Below are positions 49,469-60,443 of a stretch of DNA of 64,000 nucleotides, in pieces. This stretch comes from Calliphora vicina. Its lineage: Eukaryota; Arthropoda; Insecta; Diptera; Calliphoridae. The notes under the pieces were generated by a model. It worked only from the letters and a program-made list of their open reading frames with translations, searched no databases and was not told where the DNA came from. The stretch is from positions 132,384,226 through 132,448,225 of the forward strand of contig NC_088780.1 of assembly GCF_958450345.1 (NCBI RefSeq). Direction: 5' to 3'. How positions within the stretch are numbered: the stretch's first letter is position 1; each line of letters opens with the position of its first letter. Made by a program: the position numbers and the translations under genes.

Positions 49469-50105
49469 ACTCTAGCTTCATATAAAAACTAATGATTCTT
49501 TCCAACAATAAAAACAAAACACTGTTAAAAAAAATAAACAAAAATATAATATTAATTCAATAATTACAGAAAAACAGAAAATACATAATCCAAAAAATAA
49601 GCTAAAATTTTTTTTAAGAAAATTCTGATTAATGATGATTAATCTGAATCACTGAACGTTGTAGAATTGGTTCAACGTCACTTTCATCAGTAGATGATAT
49701 AACCATATTGTCATCATATGGTAAACTAGAGTTATATATTAATTTTTAGGTATTCAATAAGTATACGAAAAATTATTCAATATTGAGTATTCAGATATTC
49801 TGTAGCAAAATTTTACCAACATTACTTTTTCGAGTGTACCATAATGTCAACTTATTTAGCATAATAAACTAGTTAAAGCTGTTGCTTGCTGTTTTTATAT
49901 TTTATAAAAAAAAATCTCTAATAGAAGCTGTACACTTTAAGATGAATGTCAAAAGTAAGATTACGTAAAGAGGGGTGTGGCATCACATAAAAGTGTAAAA
50001 TAAATAAATATATGAAAGTAAGTTGTTTATAAACACTAGCAAAAAAAATATAAATAAAATGGAATAAAATTAGAATAAAATCTGTAGAAATTACATTGGA
50101 ATTAT

Positions 50106-50576
50106 TTGTACCTACTTTCAAATACGTTTCAATTTAAAACTCATATCGATTATTTAAATTTTATTGAATTTGGATTCATTAAAATAATACTTGATGTTTT
50201 TTGTGTGATAAAGTTTGTCAGGAGCTGTAAGAAAATTCTACCAAGAACAAGTTTGACAATACACGTTAAAAGAACATTTAAATTTATTACAAATTATTAT
50301 GGAGTTTTGTTGGGGTACCTGCAAGCAGTAAAAGTTATCGATAATTGTATTAATGTTAACTTGTTGTTGGGATTGAAAAAAGTTAATGGGAAATATGGGA
50401 CATCTACAAAATGTAGATTGAACCATCTACTAAATTCTCTAGGTTTTGGATGGATCCAAGGTACGTTCTCATTATTTATTAATGCCAGTATTCTAATATT
50501 AATAACCGCACTTCTTATAGACAGATTCTCTATTGTTATAATTGGAATAGATGACCATGCCTCATTTATAGCTTAG
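50106..50576 (+). CDS. 156-codon open frame of unknown origin
   Basis: This is the longest ATG-to-stop frame in the window and an outlier for such A+T-rich DNA. Residues 1-60 have no clear feature. The middle has LGYLQAVKVIDNCINVNLLL and LNHLLNSLGFGWIQG. Residues 120-150 are strongly hydrophobic (FSLFINASILILITALLIDR), possibly a membrane segment. No family was recognised and no Kozak-like context (TTTGTACC precedes the listed region) decides the start. It may be a chance frame, an exon, or part of an unidentified element. Confidence 0.2.
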   Translation: MYLLSNTFQFKTHIDYLNFIEFGFIKIILDVFCVIKFVRSCKKILPRTSLTIHVKRTFKFITNYYGVLLGYLQAVKVIDNCINVNLLLGLKKVNGKYGTSTKCRLNHLLNSLGFGWIQGTFSLFINASILILITALLIDRFSIVIIGIDDHASFIA

Positions 50577-51185
50577 TACTAGGGACAGTCAATAATTCGG
50601 TGACTTTTGGAATTTCCCGCCTCTTTACTAAAAGCAGTTAATTTTTCTTCTGTAGAACATTTTAAGTATTATTTTGTTGTTCACATTTTAGCATATTTTG
50701 AAATTCATTTTCAAGCAACACTTCCAATGAAACCTCTTCAGTTTTTCTCCGGTCTTTTCACTCCAGCAGCCCTAATTTTATTTATTTATTTGCTTTATTT
50801 CATTATTATTACTTTCTTAGCTCTCCTGCCATTCACTCTTCATTGTCACTCATATATACATTCATTCAATCTGTTTGATTTACATATCTTAAAGTCAATT
50901 TTATAATTTATTTGGAGACATTAAGAGCATTTGCTGATGCCGCCGACATTGCTGATATTGTTGTTGTTGCAACATCATCTTCAGAAACTGTTGATGTACA
51001 TGCGACTGGAACAGGCGCGGTTCCATCTTAATTTTTTTTTGGGGGGGGGGCTTAATTTTTATTTTTTCCAAAATTAGCAATTATCATAGCTTTAAGTATG
51101 GATTATAATAGGCTCATATTTGTTAAATTTGAACATGCTTTTTTATTAAAGCTAATGAATGGTAATTATCAGCAACAAATAATAT

Positions 51186-52030
51186 TAAGGACTGAGATCG
51201 AAAAAACCTTAACATTCATATATGTTAATAAAAAGGGAACCACTTAACTTACAGTTTTGATTTATTTTATTTGATAGAAATTATTATCAAAATTAAAAAA
51301 AAAAATTATAGTTCTAATCTCTAGTGATGAAATGTTGAACCTTTTCCGGAAACAATTCCATTAATGTTTTTATAGTGCTTTCTGTCACTTTGTTCGAACA
51401 GGTAGTCCATATCCGTTTAAAATCTACCACACTTTTGGACACCTTTTTGTGCTCTACAATTCTCTTTAAGCAAGAGCCCAATATCTCTCCACTGGCCTTA
51501 GCTTCAGGCATTTTTTAGGATTTGCCTCTCTTGGTACAAATACCACATTATTGTTCCTGTACCACTCAAGTATCCTCTTTTGTAAACATTTCTTGATGTC
51601 AATTTCGGTATTTATAGAGCCAAAATCAGAAAATTTTCCCAAAAAATTCTTGGTATGGCAAGCAATATGCAGTTGAAGCCAAACCTTTGTATGTTTTGTG
51701 AAAATTTTCTGATTTTGGGTCCTAAACTATTCTAAAACATTCCCTCGAGCATCGGCAACATAAAAATATTGACCCGGAAGTTGAGAAAAATTGTCCAGAA
51801 CATTCGTTGTCATACATTACGCAGCAGGAAATTTGACTTCAATTTCCGTGCTCTGTCTTTGGCCTCTAAATTTTTAGCAGAGTTCCTGTCAGGAACTTTT
51901 TGAGTCTTGTATGTTATTAAACCTGCATTGGCTTTAATTTCTCGTACCAAATAGTTCATTAAAGGTTCATATAACACCAGTGTAAAATAACGTTTTTTTC
52001 TCATATCCGATATAAGAAGATTCGTCATAC
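51186..52030 (-). pseudogene. Tc1/mariner-superfamily transposase relic (copy 1)
   Basis: In minus-strand order: YLVREIKANAGLITYKTQKV (end of the DNA-binding domain), DRARKLKSNFLL, a TNVLDNFSQLPGQYFY-like opening of the catalytic domain, NTEIDIKKCLQKRILEW, NNVVFVPREANP..CPE, SGEILGSCLKR and WTTCSNKVTESTIKTLMELF to the C-terminus. The segment with the second Asp (family DLASCHY) is deleted but is present in the copy at 55080-55790. The terminal DNA TAAGGACTGAGATCG is shared (inverted) with that copy. The 65- and 72-codon frames are its pieces. Confidence 0.75.
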
Positions 52031-52174
52031 ATTTATCGAACCATCATATTGGAAATCATTGATGAACGACAGTGTCTTGTTGGGTGACAGAAAGTTTTTT
52101 TGAAATTTTTGGGTTAGTGAATATTTGGTAAATAATTTAGCAATGGTAAAAATAATTGAGATATTTAACAAATA

Positions 52175-52740
52175 GGGACTTCTAAACTTTTATAGTTGAT
52201 AGCGGCCATATTGTTGAAGCATCATCTGTCTAATTAACAGTCATTTATTCAGTTTGTTTTGCCAAATCACTATGAACGGATATAGCATTCCATAACACGT
52301 GCAAATGATAAAATTGTTTTATCAAAATGGATGTTAATTTTTCATCAAAAAATAATCTTCAGCGATGAGGCCCAATTCTGGATGAAACAAACTAAATTGT
52401 CGAATTTGGGACGATACCAATCTATATGAGACCGACCAATGCATCCCAAAAAGTCACGTTGGCAAGGCCTAGCCGTGAACGAGCGCTATAGGTCGATGAT
52501 TACCAACTTCGACATGTGGTTTTAACAAGACATTCTGCACGAGCGATTTGAGAGCATGTTCATCTCACATGCAGGGAACACCTTTCCCTGTGGGGTTGTT
52601 TTAAGTCGCAGGTATATGCGAATCAGCCGGAAACTACTGCGGCCGTGAAAACCAACATAAACCATGCCAGTGGTCTTATTCAGACTGATTTATGCACCAG
52701 AGTCATGAAAATTGGACATATCGGATGCGCCACGGATAAC
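52175..52740 (+). pseudogene. Tc1/mariner transposase relic, DUF4817-type (copy 2)
   Basis: IIFSDEAQFWMKQTKLSNLG marks the first catalytic Asp, followed by RPMHPKKSRWQGLAVNERYR and SMITNFDMWF, then a QDILHERFESMFISH segment (second Asp region shortened) and a QVYANQPETTAAVKTNI-like tail. Stops and frameshifts are present. It is colinear with 20985-21660, including the untranslated lead, so both descend from one element. The tail is followed directly by the HINE at 52744. Confidence 0.75.
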
Positions 52741-52743
52741 CAC

Positions 52744-53496
52744 TTTTTATACCCTGCACCACCATAGTGGGGAGGGTATAATGCGTTTGTGCAGACGTTT
52801 GTAACGCCCAAAAATATTGGTCTAACACCCGCCTTAAAGTACACCGATCGACTTAGAATCACTTTCTGAATCGATTAAACGATGTCCGTCCGTCGGTCTG
52901 GCTGGCTGGTTGGTTGGTTGGTTGGCTGTCCATTTAAACCTTGTGCGCAGATTACAGGTCGCAATTTTGAAGATATTTCGACAAAATTTGGTACATATAA
53001 CTTTTTCGGCCCAAGGACCATGCCTATTGAAATCGATCCATTATTTCACCTAGCTCCCATACAAATGTCCTCTCGAAATTGGACTTTATCGGTCATAAAT
53101 GTTTAATTTATATATGTGTCTACACAAATTTCGCTCCAAATAAGTTTTATATATGCAAAATTCATCTCACCAAATTTTGTTACGATCGGTCCATAATTAG
53201 TCATAGCTCCCATATAGACCCGCTTACGAAAATTACTTTCACGTGCATAAATGTCTTAAAAATTTCGGTATATACACCAAATTTAACGTAAATAACTTTC
53301 ATACAGACATAAATCACACGAACTAATTTCATGGTGATCGGTCCATATTTGGTCATAGCTCCCATATAGGCCCATTTCGAAAATCACTCACGAATTTAAA
53401 TTATTAATATTTTAAAAGAAAAATCTTTTTGCTCATTTACTTGGTGTAGGGTATTATATTGTGGGGCTTGACCGACCATACTTTCTTACTTGTTTT
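52744..53496 (+). mobile_element. DINE-1-like HINE, subfamily A, copy 5
   Basis: Complete: TTTTATACCCTGCACCACC at the start, a GGCTGGTTGGTTGGTTGGTT microsatellite after GTCCGTCCGTCGGTC, TTTAAACCTTGTGCGCAG, then TAGGGTATTATATTGTGGGG, the hairpin region and CTTTCTTACTTGTTTTT. The 74- and 70-codon frames are repeat-derived. Confidence 0.85.
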
Positions 53497-53765
53497 TAAT
53501 AAATATATCATAAACAGCATGTTGGTGCAGAGAAATAATTACACCTGCAAATTTTACATATGTTGCGCTGGATCGATCAACCTATGAAATATCATTGAGT
53601 TGTGGAGATTTTTTAATTTTCATAATCAATATGAAATTGTATCTTTTTAGAATTTTAGAAGTGAATTTAACCATAAATTGTAATACATTTAAAGTAGAAT
53701 GTTAATTTTGTATCTTCAATATTTTGCTGGCAAGCCTTATTTCCCCCTCCATGGATCCGCGCCTG

Positions 53766-54858
53766 TATTTAGATGTGTATATGTTAATATGAACTCTTAG
53801 ATACGAGTACATACAACAATGAAATGTGTTATAGATATTTCCCCAGTTACATCCTTTGGATGTCTGGGTGCCTTATATATTGTTGGGTTTTTCCATTTTC
53901 CAAAGAGACTCAATTTGGTTACAGTTGTTGTAGACATTGGCTTTTTCTTTCTATTCATATTCTTATTCGTTTTCATTCCTTACATTTCTATTCTTTCTGT
54001 TTATAATGTAATTTGTCGGTATGTGTTTTACATGATAATAAGTGTGATATGAATGAAAAAGTACGTTAGATAATGAGATGTATAGTACACTAGCATGTGT
54101 ATGAACGCTTTCCGCTTTTTATTTTCTACAAAAAGTTGTTTCGAATAAAGTCAATGTTAGAAAAAAGTAACGGCAAGTAGAGAATCTTTTTCAAATATTA
54201 TAGTAGAGTACAACACATACATATATGTATGTATGATACATATACATATATGTATGTATGTTGGGTATTAGCATCCCAGTAAACAAAAATTCTAAGGAAA
54301 TATATTTATTCTTCATACAGCAACACTTGGCTAAAAAAAATGTAGGTAGTTTCTAGGTGATTTCTAACGTCATAATGTCTGCTGGTTTTTTAGCTTGGCT
54401 GGGTGTGAATTTATTGAAACAAAGAAAATATTTAAAAATTCAATTAGCGTTCGAGTTGTCAAATTCTGCTGACATTCTGTCAATGGTTAAAAGTTGTCAC
54501 ATTGCGAGAACAAATAAAAAAACTAGAAAAAATTCCACAAGTGCTGATGAGAGCTACAACAATTGATGTCGTTGTAAGGAAACCGCAATAATGAATGACA
54601 AATATAAGTAAGCGCCAAATGGGTAATTCCTCACAATATTTATTTATTACGTTTACAAGTATTTGGAATAATTTAAAATTGTTTTAGAGAATTTAATTCT
54701 ACTTCGAACATAAACAATTTGTTAGTGATAAATTTATCATGTTTTGTGTAAATATGAATTTTAAATTAAAGTCTTATGAAAAACGTGAATATGTCACTTT
54801 GTTATTTGTTTAATGAATGACACATTTTTGCTATACAAAATCTAGATTAATTACATAT
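53766..54858. other. no gene; CATA/TATG palindromic microsatellite
   Basis: Microsatellite ACATACATATATGTATGTAT and neighbours at 54215-54262. The frames at 53819-54052 (hydrophobic, 77 codons) and 54357-54566 have no recognised family. Confidence 0.45.
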
Positions 54859-54965
54859 TAGGGTTGATATTCGAATAATCGAGGGAAAAATAATATTTTT
54901 TATTCGAATGAATAACATTTTTCATTCGATCAAAAATTATCGATTAATCGATTATTTGAATAAAT
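54859..54965. mobile_element. hAT terminal fragment
   Basis: TAGGGTTGATATTCGAATAA and following ATTCGAATGAAT words match the ends of the hAT elements at 37798 and 56620. No right end or TSD was found. Confidence 0.4.
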
Positions 54966-55079
54966 TTATTTTCAATTTTATATTAAAAAAATCTCCATGA
55001 AACAATACCAACAGTAGGTCTGCCTTCAAACTAAAGCCAATAAATAGAAAGCATTTTCAAAATAGCTCAAAACACATCC

Positions 55080-55790
55080 GGTAGGTAGCAGTCCGGTTAG
55101 CTCAGTACTCGGACTATTTGGTACGAATAGTTAAAGACAATGCAGCTGCATGTAGGTTTAAAAACATACAAGAGAGGCCAAAAACAGAGCACGGAAATTA
55201 AAGTCAATTTTTATAAAAAAATATACCTGCTGCATAATGGATGACGAAACGTATGTTCTGGAAAATTTTTTTTCGCAGATTAACAGTTAACCGATTAACG
55301 GTTAATCGATTGAATACCCTAATAAATACCGAAATTTATATCAAGGAATGTTTACAAAAGAGGATGTTTCCATTCATAAGACTTCTTAATGCATCCACTT
55401 ATTTTTGGCCTTATTTGGCATCCTGTCACTATGGTAAGCAAGGTCTTGAGAGGTATAAGGACAATAATGGATATTTGTACCAAGAGAGGCAAATCCTCCA
55501 AACTGCCTGGAGCTAAGGCCAGTGGAGAGATATTGGACTCTTGTTAAAAGAGAATTGAAGAGCACAAAAAAGGTGTCCAAAAGTGTGGTATATCTATAAA
55601 AACCTTAATGGAAGGGTTTCCGGAAAAGGTTCAAAATTTCATCACTATTGATTAGAACTATAAAAATATTTTTTTTTGTTAATGTAGCAATAATTGAAAT
55701 CAAATAAATAAAAATCGAAACTGTAAGTTTAGTGGTTTAATTTTTATTAACATATAAGAATGTTAAGATTTTTTTGATTTCAGTTCTTAT
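55080..55790 (+). pseudogene. Tc1/mariner-superfamily transposase relic (copy 2)
   Basis: YLVRIVKDNAA and RARKLKS-like text (frames mixed), MDDETYVLENF with the first catalytic Asp pair, then a hAT scrap at 55268-55321, IYIKECLQKRMFPFIRL, TYFWPYLASCHYGKQGLE (second Asp replaced: family WPDLASCHY, here Y), YKDNNGYLYQE, SGEILDSC and TLMEGFPEKV. The remainder ends with CAGTTCTTATATG, matching the terminal DNA of the minus-strand copy at 51186. Frameshifts are present. Confidence 0.75.
55268..55321. mobile_element. hAT right-end scrap inside the transposase relic
   Basis: TTAACCGATTAACGGTTAAT then CGATTGAATACCCTA is the inverted form of the tip at 56620. It breaks the Tc1-like coding sequence between DETYVLENF and IYIKECL. 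Its left end is missing. Confidence 0.5.
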
Positions 55791-55947
55791 ATGCAATTCA
55801 GTTTTTTTTTATTAAAAAAGTCTTTGTTAAGATAATTTCAATGTGAGATTAATTACTAACAAAATTTACAAACATTACGCTACACCAAAAAAATGCAGGG
55901 AGTCTCCTATACAATAGTAAGTCTGTGTTGTTGGAGTCCATCAAGTT

Positions 55948-56035
55948 CGGAAATACTTATATTTAGTTTTTCTTGATCACTTCGTTTTATCGAAATAACC
56001 CCATTCTTAAAGTTACAACTTCAAAATACCATTAC
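55948..56035. repeat. Dispersed repeat shared with 44428-44540
   Basis: TTCGGAAATACTTATA, TTGATCACTTCGTTTT and TTCTTAAAGTTACAACTTCA occur in the same order in both places. Family unknown; the other copy abuts a DUF4817-type transposase fragment. Confidence 0.55.
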
Positions 56036-56619
56036 AGGAATTAAATCGGTTTTTGATTGAAAAACTACTAAATTTCCTTTAGTTTTTCCATACAAATCAT
56101 GAACTACTTTCAATTGAAACTAAATTTCAACAAAAACGTTCATAACCAAATAGAAACTACTTAAAACAGCAAATGCAAAACAGCCTTTTAACCACAAAGT
56201 ATACAGAGGCGACACGGCAAAAAAAATATATTTGTCTCTTTCGTTCGAAACAATTTCAACTGGTTTGGTTTTGTGCTTATTTATATAGTTGTTTGTTTTA
56301 ACGCACTGTCTGTATTAAACCGCAAATTTGTTTTCTCTTTCTATCCAAACAATTTCAAAAAAAGCTGATTTTAGTGTTTTTGAACTGTCAAATTTGACGC
56401 CTCTGTATACTTTGTGCTTTTAACAATATTAAGCTTTTATAAGATGTGTTCATATGAAAACAAGAGAAAATGTTAAAGAAAAAAATTGTTTTCAAATTTA
56501 TACAAATAAAAGTTGTGATAAATAAAAATTTTATACAAATGCTTTAACATCACGTCAAACATAAAAAAGTTGAAACTGTTAAAAACAAAATTTAATTATG
56601 TGAATAAATGGGTATGTCT

Positions 56620-57037
56620 TAGGGTATTCAATCGATTAATTGTTAATCGGTTAACCGATTAATTTTGCGCGGTTAACAGTTCGAATAATTTAATATTTAC
56701 GATTTTCAAATAACAAATAAACCGATTAATTTGTATCGATTAACCGAAATTTAACTTTTTGTATTTTATATAGAAATAAAGTTTTAAACACACAAATTTT
56801 AGTTCTTATCTCGTGAAAATTCCCTTCTAGCAATAGTGTTTTTAAGTATAGTACGAATTGTTATGTTTTATTTGTTCTTTATATTAACAAAATGCTCATA
56901 CAAAGTACACAAAATTCGTGTTTCGATATTATTCGGTTAATCGAATAATTTAAAATTAACTGATTACGTCTAAACCCCGATTAATTATTTGCTCGATTAA
57001 CCGATTAAAACAAAAACCCGATTAATTGAATACCCCA
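56620..57037. mobile_element. 418-bp hAT MITE with TSD
   Basis: TAGGGTATTCAATCGATTAA and the inverted right tip TGGGGTATTCAATTAATCGG are flanked by GTATGTCT (56612-56619) and GTATGTAT (57038-57045), 7 of 8 identical. The body is dense in GGTTAACCGATTAAT words of both orientations. Confidence 0.8.
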
Positions 57038-57084
57038 GTATGTATATGTGAAGAAAACCCCGAACATTGCTATGCAAACTTATT

Positions 57085-57297
57085 GGTTTTAGTTAATAGT
57101 TTTTCATTTTATGTAAATGCATTATAAAATAGCTTATTATAAAAAGCATTTTCAATAACATACTTTTCATATAAAAGTTTTTTATAAAATGTATGTATAT
57201 AAAAAGTTTCTTAATAAAAAACATTTCGTAAAAAGCTCTGATTTTTTACTGAAATATTATTTTCAAAAATAGCTTTTATAAAAACATCTTTTATGAA
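57085..57297. repeat. Degenerate AAAAAGCTTTTT array, left part
   Basis: Units of roughly 15-22 bp such as CATTTCGTAAAAAGCT and ATATAAAAAGTTTCTT. The array resumes at 59262-59600 after the transposon nest. A similar array is at 62480-62790. Confidence 0.6.
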
Positions 57298-57654
57298 GCC
57301 ATCACAGGCAACCTGTACCGAACGCAACTGATTCGTCTGAATCAAGCAATGGCCGCGAAACGCCCAGAATATGCGGCCATACATGAAACCGTAATATTCC
57401 ATCATGACAACGCTCGACCACATGTTGCAATACCTGTTAAAAAGTATTTAGAATGACCCGCTTCATACTCCAAACCGTGCCACGTCTGACTTGGCCTCTA
57501 AAGATGAGCAGTTCTTTTAGCTCGTATTCCATATGTTGCCAGAGAAATGCTAAAAGGTCATAGCTAACAATGACCAATACTTTGAATAAATTCATATTGT
57601 ACAAATGTTTCAATATGAAAGCTAAAAATTTGAAAAAAAAAAAATCCCGCAATT
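57298..57654 (+). pseudogene. mariner transposase 3' fragment
   Basis: ITGNLYRTQLIRLNQAMAAK, then RPEYAAIHETVIFHHDNARP with the intact HDNARPH second-Asp motif, HVAIPVKKYLE and a shortened tail ending near LPEKC*KVIANNDQYFE-like text. The third Asp block (PPYSPDLAPSD) is deleted. The terminal bases ATCCCGCAATTTTAA lead straight into the TTAA of the next element. It is part of the family at 17690 and 35345. Confidence 0.8.
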
Positions 57655-57993
57655 TTAACCCTTTGTCGACCGACGGTACTTATAAGTACCATAATAATAA
57701 GCTTACAAAATGAAAACAAAATATATTTTGACCCTTTTTGCCCAAAAGTACTTTGAAATACACTATCATCTTTGGAATAATATATCTTTTTTGCCTATTG
57801 GCAAACTCGCCAATAAATAAACATTGTGATGTTTATTTATGTTGTAATGGTAAAAAATACTGTTTCGTAAAATACCATAAAATAGACTTGTAATAGAAAA
57901 TTTTATAAAAGTTACAAAACTAATCAATATACTAATAAAATGTAAACAAAAATCTATGAGTTTTATCATATTTTGGCTGATGCTGACACAACG

Positions 57994-59082
57994 CACAGTG
58001 GGGGATCTGAAAATAAAAGTGGAAATAAATCTGTAACTTCTAAACGAATAGCCCGATTTTAATAATCCATAAATCCATAAATTTGACTAGCGGAAAAGAA
58101 AAGATATACATATTATATATCAGCGTGTAGGAAATTATGTCCTCTTTCCAAAAATTTTTAAGAATTAAAAAAATTATTGAAGACTTTTTTCAAAAATATG
58201 CGAATAAAAAATTATAGCTGATTTTTTTGGAAAATTTAAAATTTTAAAATGCAATAAAATTCCAAAAAAACTTTCCAAAAATCCCAAATTGGGATTTTTT
58301 TGATTTTTGGATCTATTGAAGGTACCAAGCTCGGGGCTATGAAATCCCTTTGCATGATATTGAAGAACAGATTGGGACATACAAAACTGGTCTTAATTTT
58401 TTGAAAGCAGCTATGCGATTTTAGAATATGTTGTCTAAAGTTGAAATTTACATAAAAAATAGGTCTACTTCGGAAGGCTCTGGACCACGCAATAAGACGA
58501 ATTTTGATATTATTTTGCTTTTATAATATTTCCCGAAATGTTATCTTTCAGAAAAATATAAACACATTATTTATTTTTTCTCATTTTCTGTATAATTTAA
58601 AATTAATGTAGGTACTTTTTTCGAAAAAAAAAAATGGCGAAAAAACGATATTTTTTAACAATTCTTTCTTAAGATTATTAATAAATTTGTTTTTAATTCA
58701 AAAAAAGATACTTTAAGAACATCGGGAAAGAATTGGATCCGTTATTAGCAAAATGGTAGACCAAGGTAGGCAAAAAAAATAAAATTTTACTTTTCAAATG
58801 CGAATAACTCGTAAACTATAAGAGATAATATATGTTTTTTGTAGATCTCATCTACAAAAAACAAAAATGCCAAAAATTTGGCATCATTTTTAATTTTTGA
58901 TATACCCGAGGTGCCCCACTTTGGGGCATTGTGGCTCGGACCCCCCTTGGTTGTTTAAGCCCAAATTCAAAACTTAAACTTATCGACACCTCCTCTATAG
59001 CCATGAAATTTTATTAAAATCGGGCTATTCGTTTAGAAGTTACAGATTTATTTCCACTTTTTTTTTCAGATCCCCCACTGTG
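57994..59082. mobile_element. Transib-like element, RSS-heptamer tips
   Basis: Near-perfect TIRs of about 72 bp begin CACAGTGGGGGATCTGAAAA. The flanks are identical 5-mers, CAACG, at 57989-57993 and 59083-59087. Known Transib elements have 5-bp, often G+C-rich TSDs and tips like the V(D)J recombination heptamer; CACAGTG is that heptamer exactly. Twelve bases inside there is ATAAAAGTG (left) and AAAAAAGTG (right), only a weak nonamer resemblance. The interior has no RAG1-like core and carries a 13-bp hairpin near 58834-58862. The 68-codon minus frame is not a gene. Confidence 0.65.
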
Positions 59083-59090
59083 CAACGGTA

Positions 59091-59140
59091 GCAGGACCCT
59101 TTCGGATCCTTGCAGGTCCCTTTCGGTACCTTGCAGGTCC
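59091..59140. repeat. 21-bp tandem repeat, 2.4 units
   Basis: GCAGGTCCCTTTCGGTACCTT repeats with two substitutions between full units. Being G+C-rich, it stands out from the surroundings. It lies inside the right arm of the piggyBac-type element. Confidence 0.75.
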
Positions 59141-59261
59141 TCCACAAAGTTAAAATTTTGTAAATAACTTTCTGAAGTCCTTATTTGCAATATTTCATAA
59201 AAGAAGTAAAACATTTCAACGATTTAAAGCCTTGGCCCGCAAGGGGTTAACCCAATCAAAT

Positions 59262-59600
59262 AATTTTTTCATAAAAAATTTGCATAAATTAGGTTTAAAT
59301 ATGTCTTCTTCTATAAAGAGCTTTCCATAAACAAAGTATTTCCAATAAAAAGTTTATATAAAAATGTTTATCATTAAAAGCTTATTTATAAAGAATATTT
59401 TCATAAAAAAAAATTCCATAAAGAAGTTTTTCATAAAAAAATGCTTCTAATAAAAAGCTTCTTCATTAAATCGTATAAAAAAGTTTACCTACAAAAATAA
59501 CTCTGAAAAAGATTTTTTCACAAAAATCTTCTAAAATCAACATATTTATAATTGAAGCAATTAAAAAAGCGTCTATAAAAATATTTTTTTTATTAAAAAT
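59262..59600. repeat. Degenerate AAAAAGCTTTTT array, right part
   Basis: Continuation of the array at 57085-57297 with units like TTTCATAAAAAAATGCTTC and CTTCTATAAAGAGCTTTCC. The transposon nest between the two parts is an insertion into the array. Confidence 0.6.
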
Positions 59601-59617
59601 GGGCTTCATCATCATAT

Positions 59618-60443
59618 AAACAAGTAAGAAATTATATTCGGTCAATCCTGACCATATGATACTCTACAACGATTACATAATTATAAACACTTGAAAAAAT
59701 GTATATGGGAGCTATGATTAATTACGGACGGATCATTATAAAATTTGGTGGCATGACTTTTGTATATATCAATGGCTTAATACAAAAAGGCCCTAACTCG
59801 TCAAGATTTTTTTGGCTAATTATGATATATGATCGCACCATTTATCGAAATAAACGAAAATCTGGATTTACAAAAAAAACACGAGTTAGAGCCTTTTTAT
59901 ATTAAGCCATCAATATATAACTTATTTGTATTGAATTTCATTTGAATGACAACATTTTTAAGATATTTATGCTCTTTAAAGTGATTTTCGGTAGTAGCCG
60001 AGAGCTATGACTAATAATGGACCGATCGTCACAAAATGATTTGCATATATATGAAATTTATTTCTGTTGAATTTTATTGAAATACTAACATATTTCAGAG
60101 AGTTATGCTCATTAATTAAAATTTCGAGAGTGGTCCTTATAAGGTATCTATGATAAATTCTAGACCGATCGTTACTAAATTTGGTAGTGCTAGTTCAGCT
60201 TATACAAAGCTTATTAGTGCTGAATTTGGTTTGGATATGTTTATAATTAAGATATTTATGAGAGCTTAACTATTTTCAGATAGGGCAGTTGTATGGGGGC
60301 TGGGAGAAAAGTTTCTGCAAAATTTTGTCGAATTAACTTCGAAATTGCGACTCAGAGAGTGATCCTGAGCTGATTAGTATACTTTAAGGTAGGTTTCGGG
60401 ACAATACTTTTGCCCTCCCAACTATGCTGGTGTAGGGTATAAA
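59618..60443 (-). mobile_element. DINE-1-like HINE, subfamily A, copy 6
   Basis: On the minus strand it starts TTTATACCCTACACCAGCAT, carries phrases such as CCATTATTAGTCATAGCTCT, and ends with a decayed hairpin (GGTCAGGATTGACC) and TTTCTTACTTGTTT. The CGTCTG tract is lost. The 68-codon plus frame at 59699-59905 is repeat-derived. Confidence 0.75.

Larger units (their letters stand above)
51012..53765. mobile_element. Possible hAT-like TIR pair enclosing a nest
   Basis: CAGGCGCGGTTCCAT at 51012 is inverted at 53749-53765 (CAGGCGCGGATCCAT). Between them lie a Tc1-like relic, a DUF4817-type relic and a HINE. Such tips fit hAT elements, but the flanking 8-mers differ, so pairing as one insertion is unproven. 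Confidence 0.35.
57659..59246. mobile_element. TTAA/piggyBac-type non-autonomous element
   Basis: The tip CCCTTTGTCGACC and the inverted right tip CCCCTTGCGGGCC are flanked by TTAA (57655-57658 and 59247-59250). This fits piggyBac target choice and CCC-starting ends. A perfect 16-bp palindrome GGTACTTATAAGTACC lies at 57675-57690, close to the left tip. The interior is interrupted by the Transib-like element. No piggyBac transposase is visible. Confidence 0.65.

Noticed and set aside
53819..54052. 77-codon hydrophobic frame as a small membrane protein
   Set aside because: T-rich DNA gives such frames readily; an overlapping 60-codon frame in another phase is equally open, and no family was recognised.
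55087..55130. A-box-like tRNA signal (GGTTAGCTCAGTACTCGG)
   Set aside because: The homologous minus-strand copy shows that adjoining sequence is transposase coding (YLVREIKANAG); no T-arm or acceptor stem follows.
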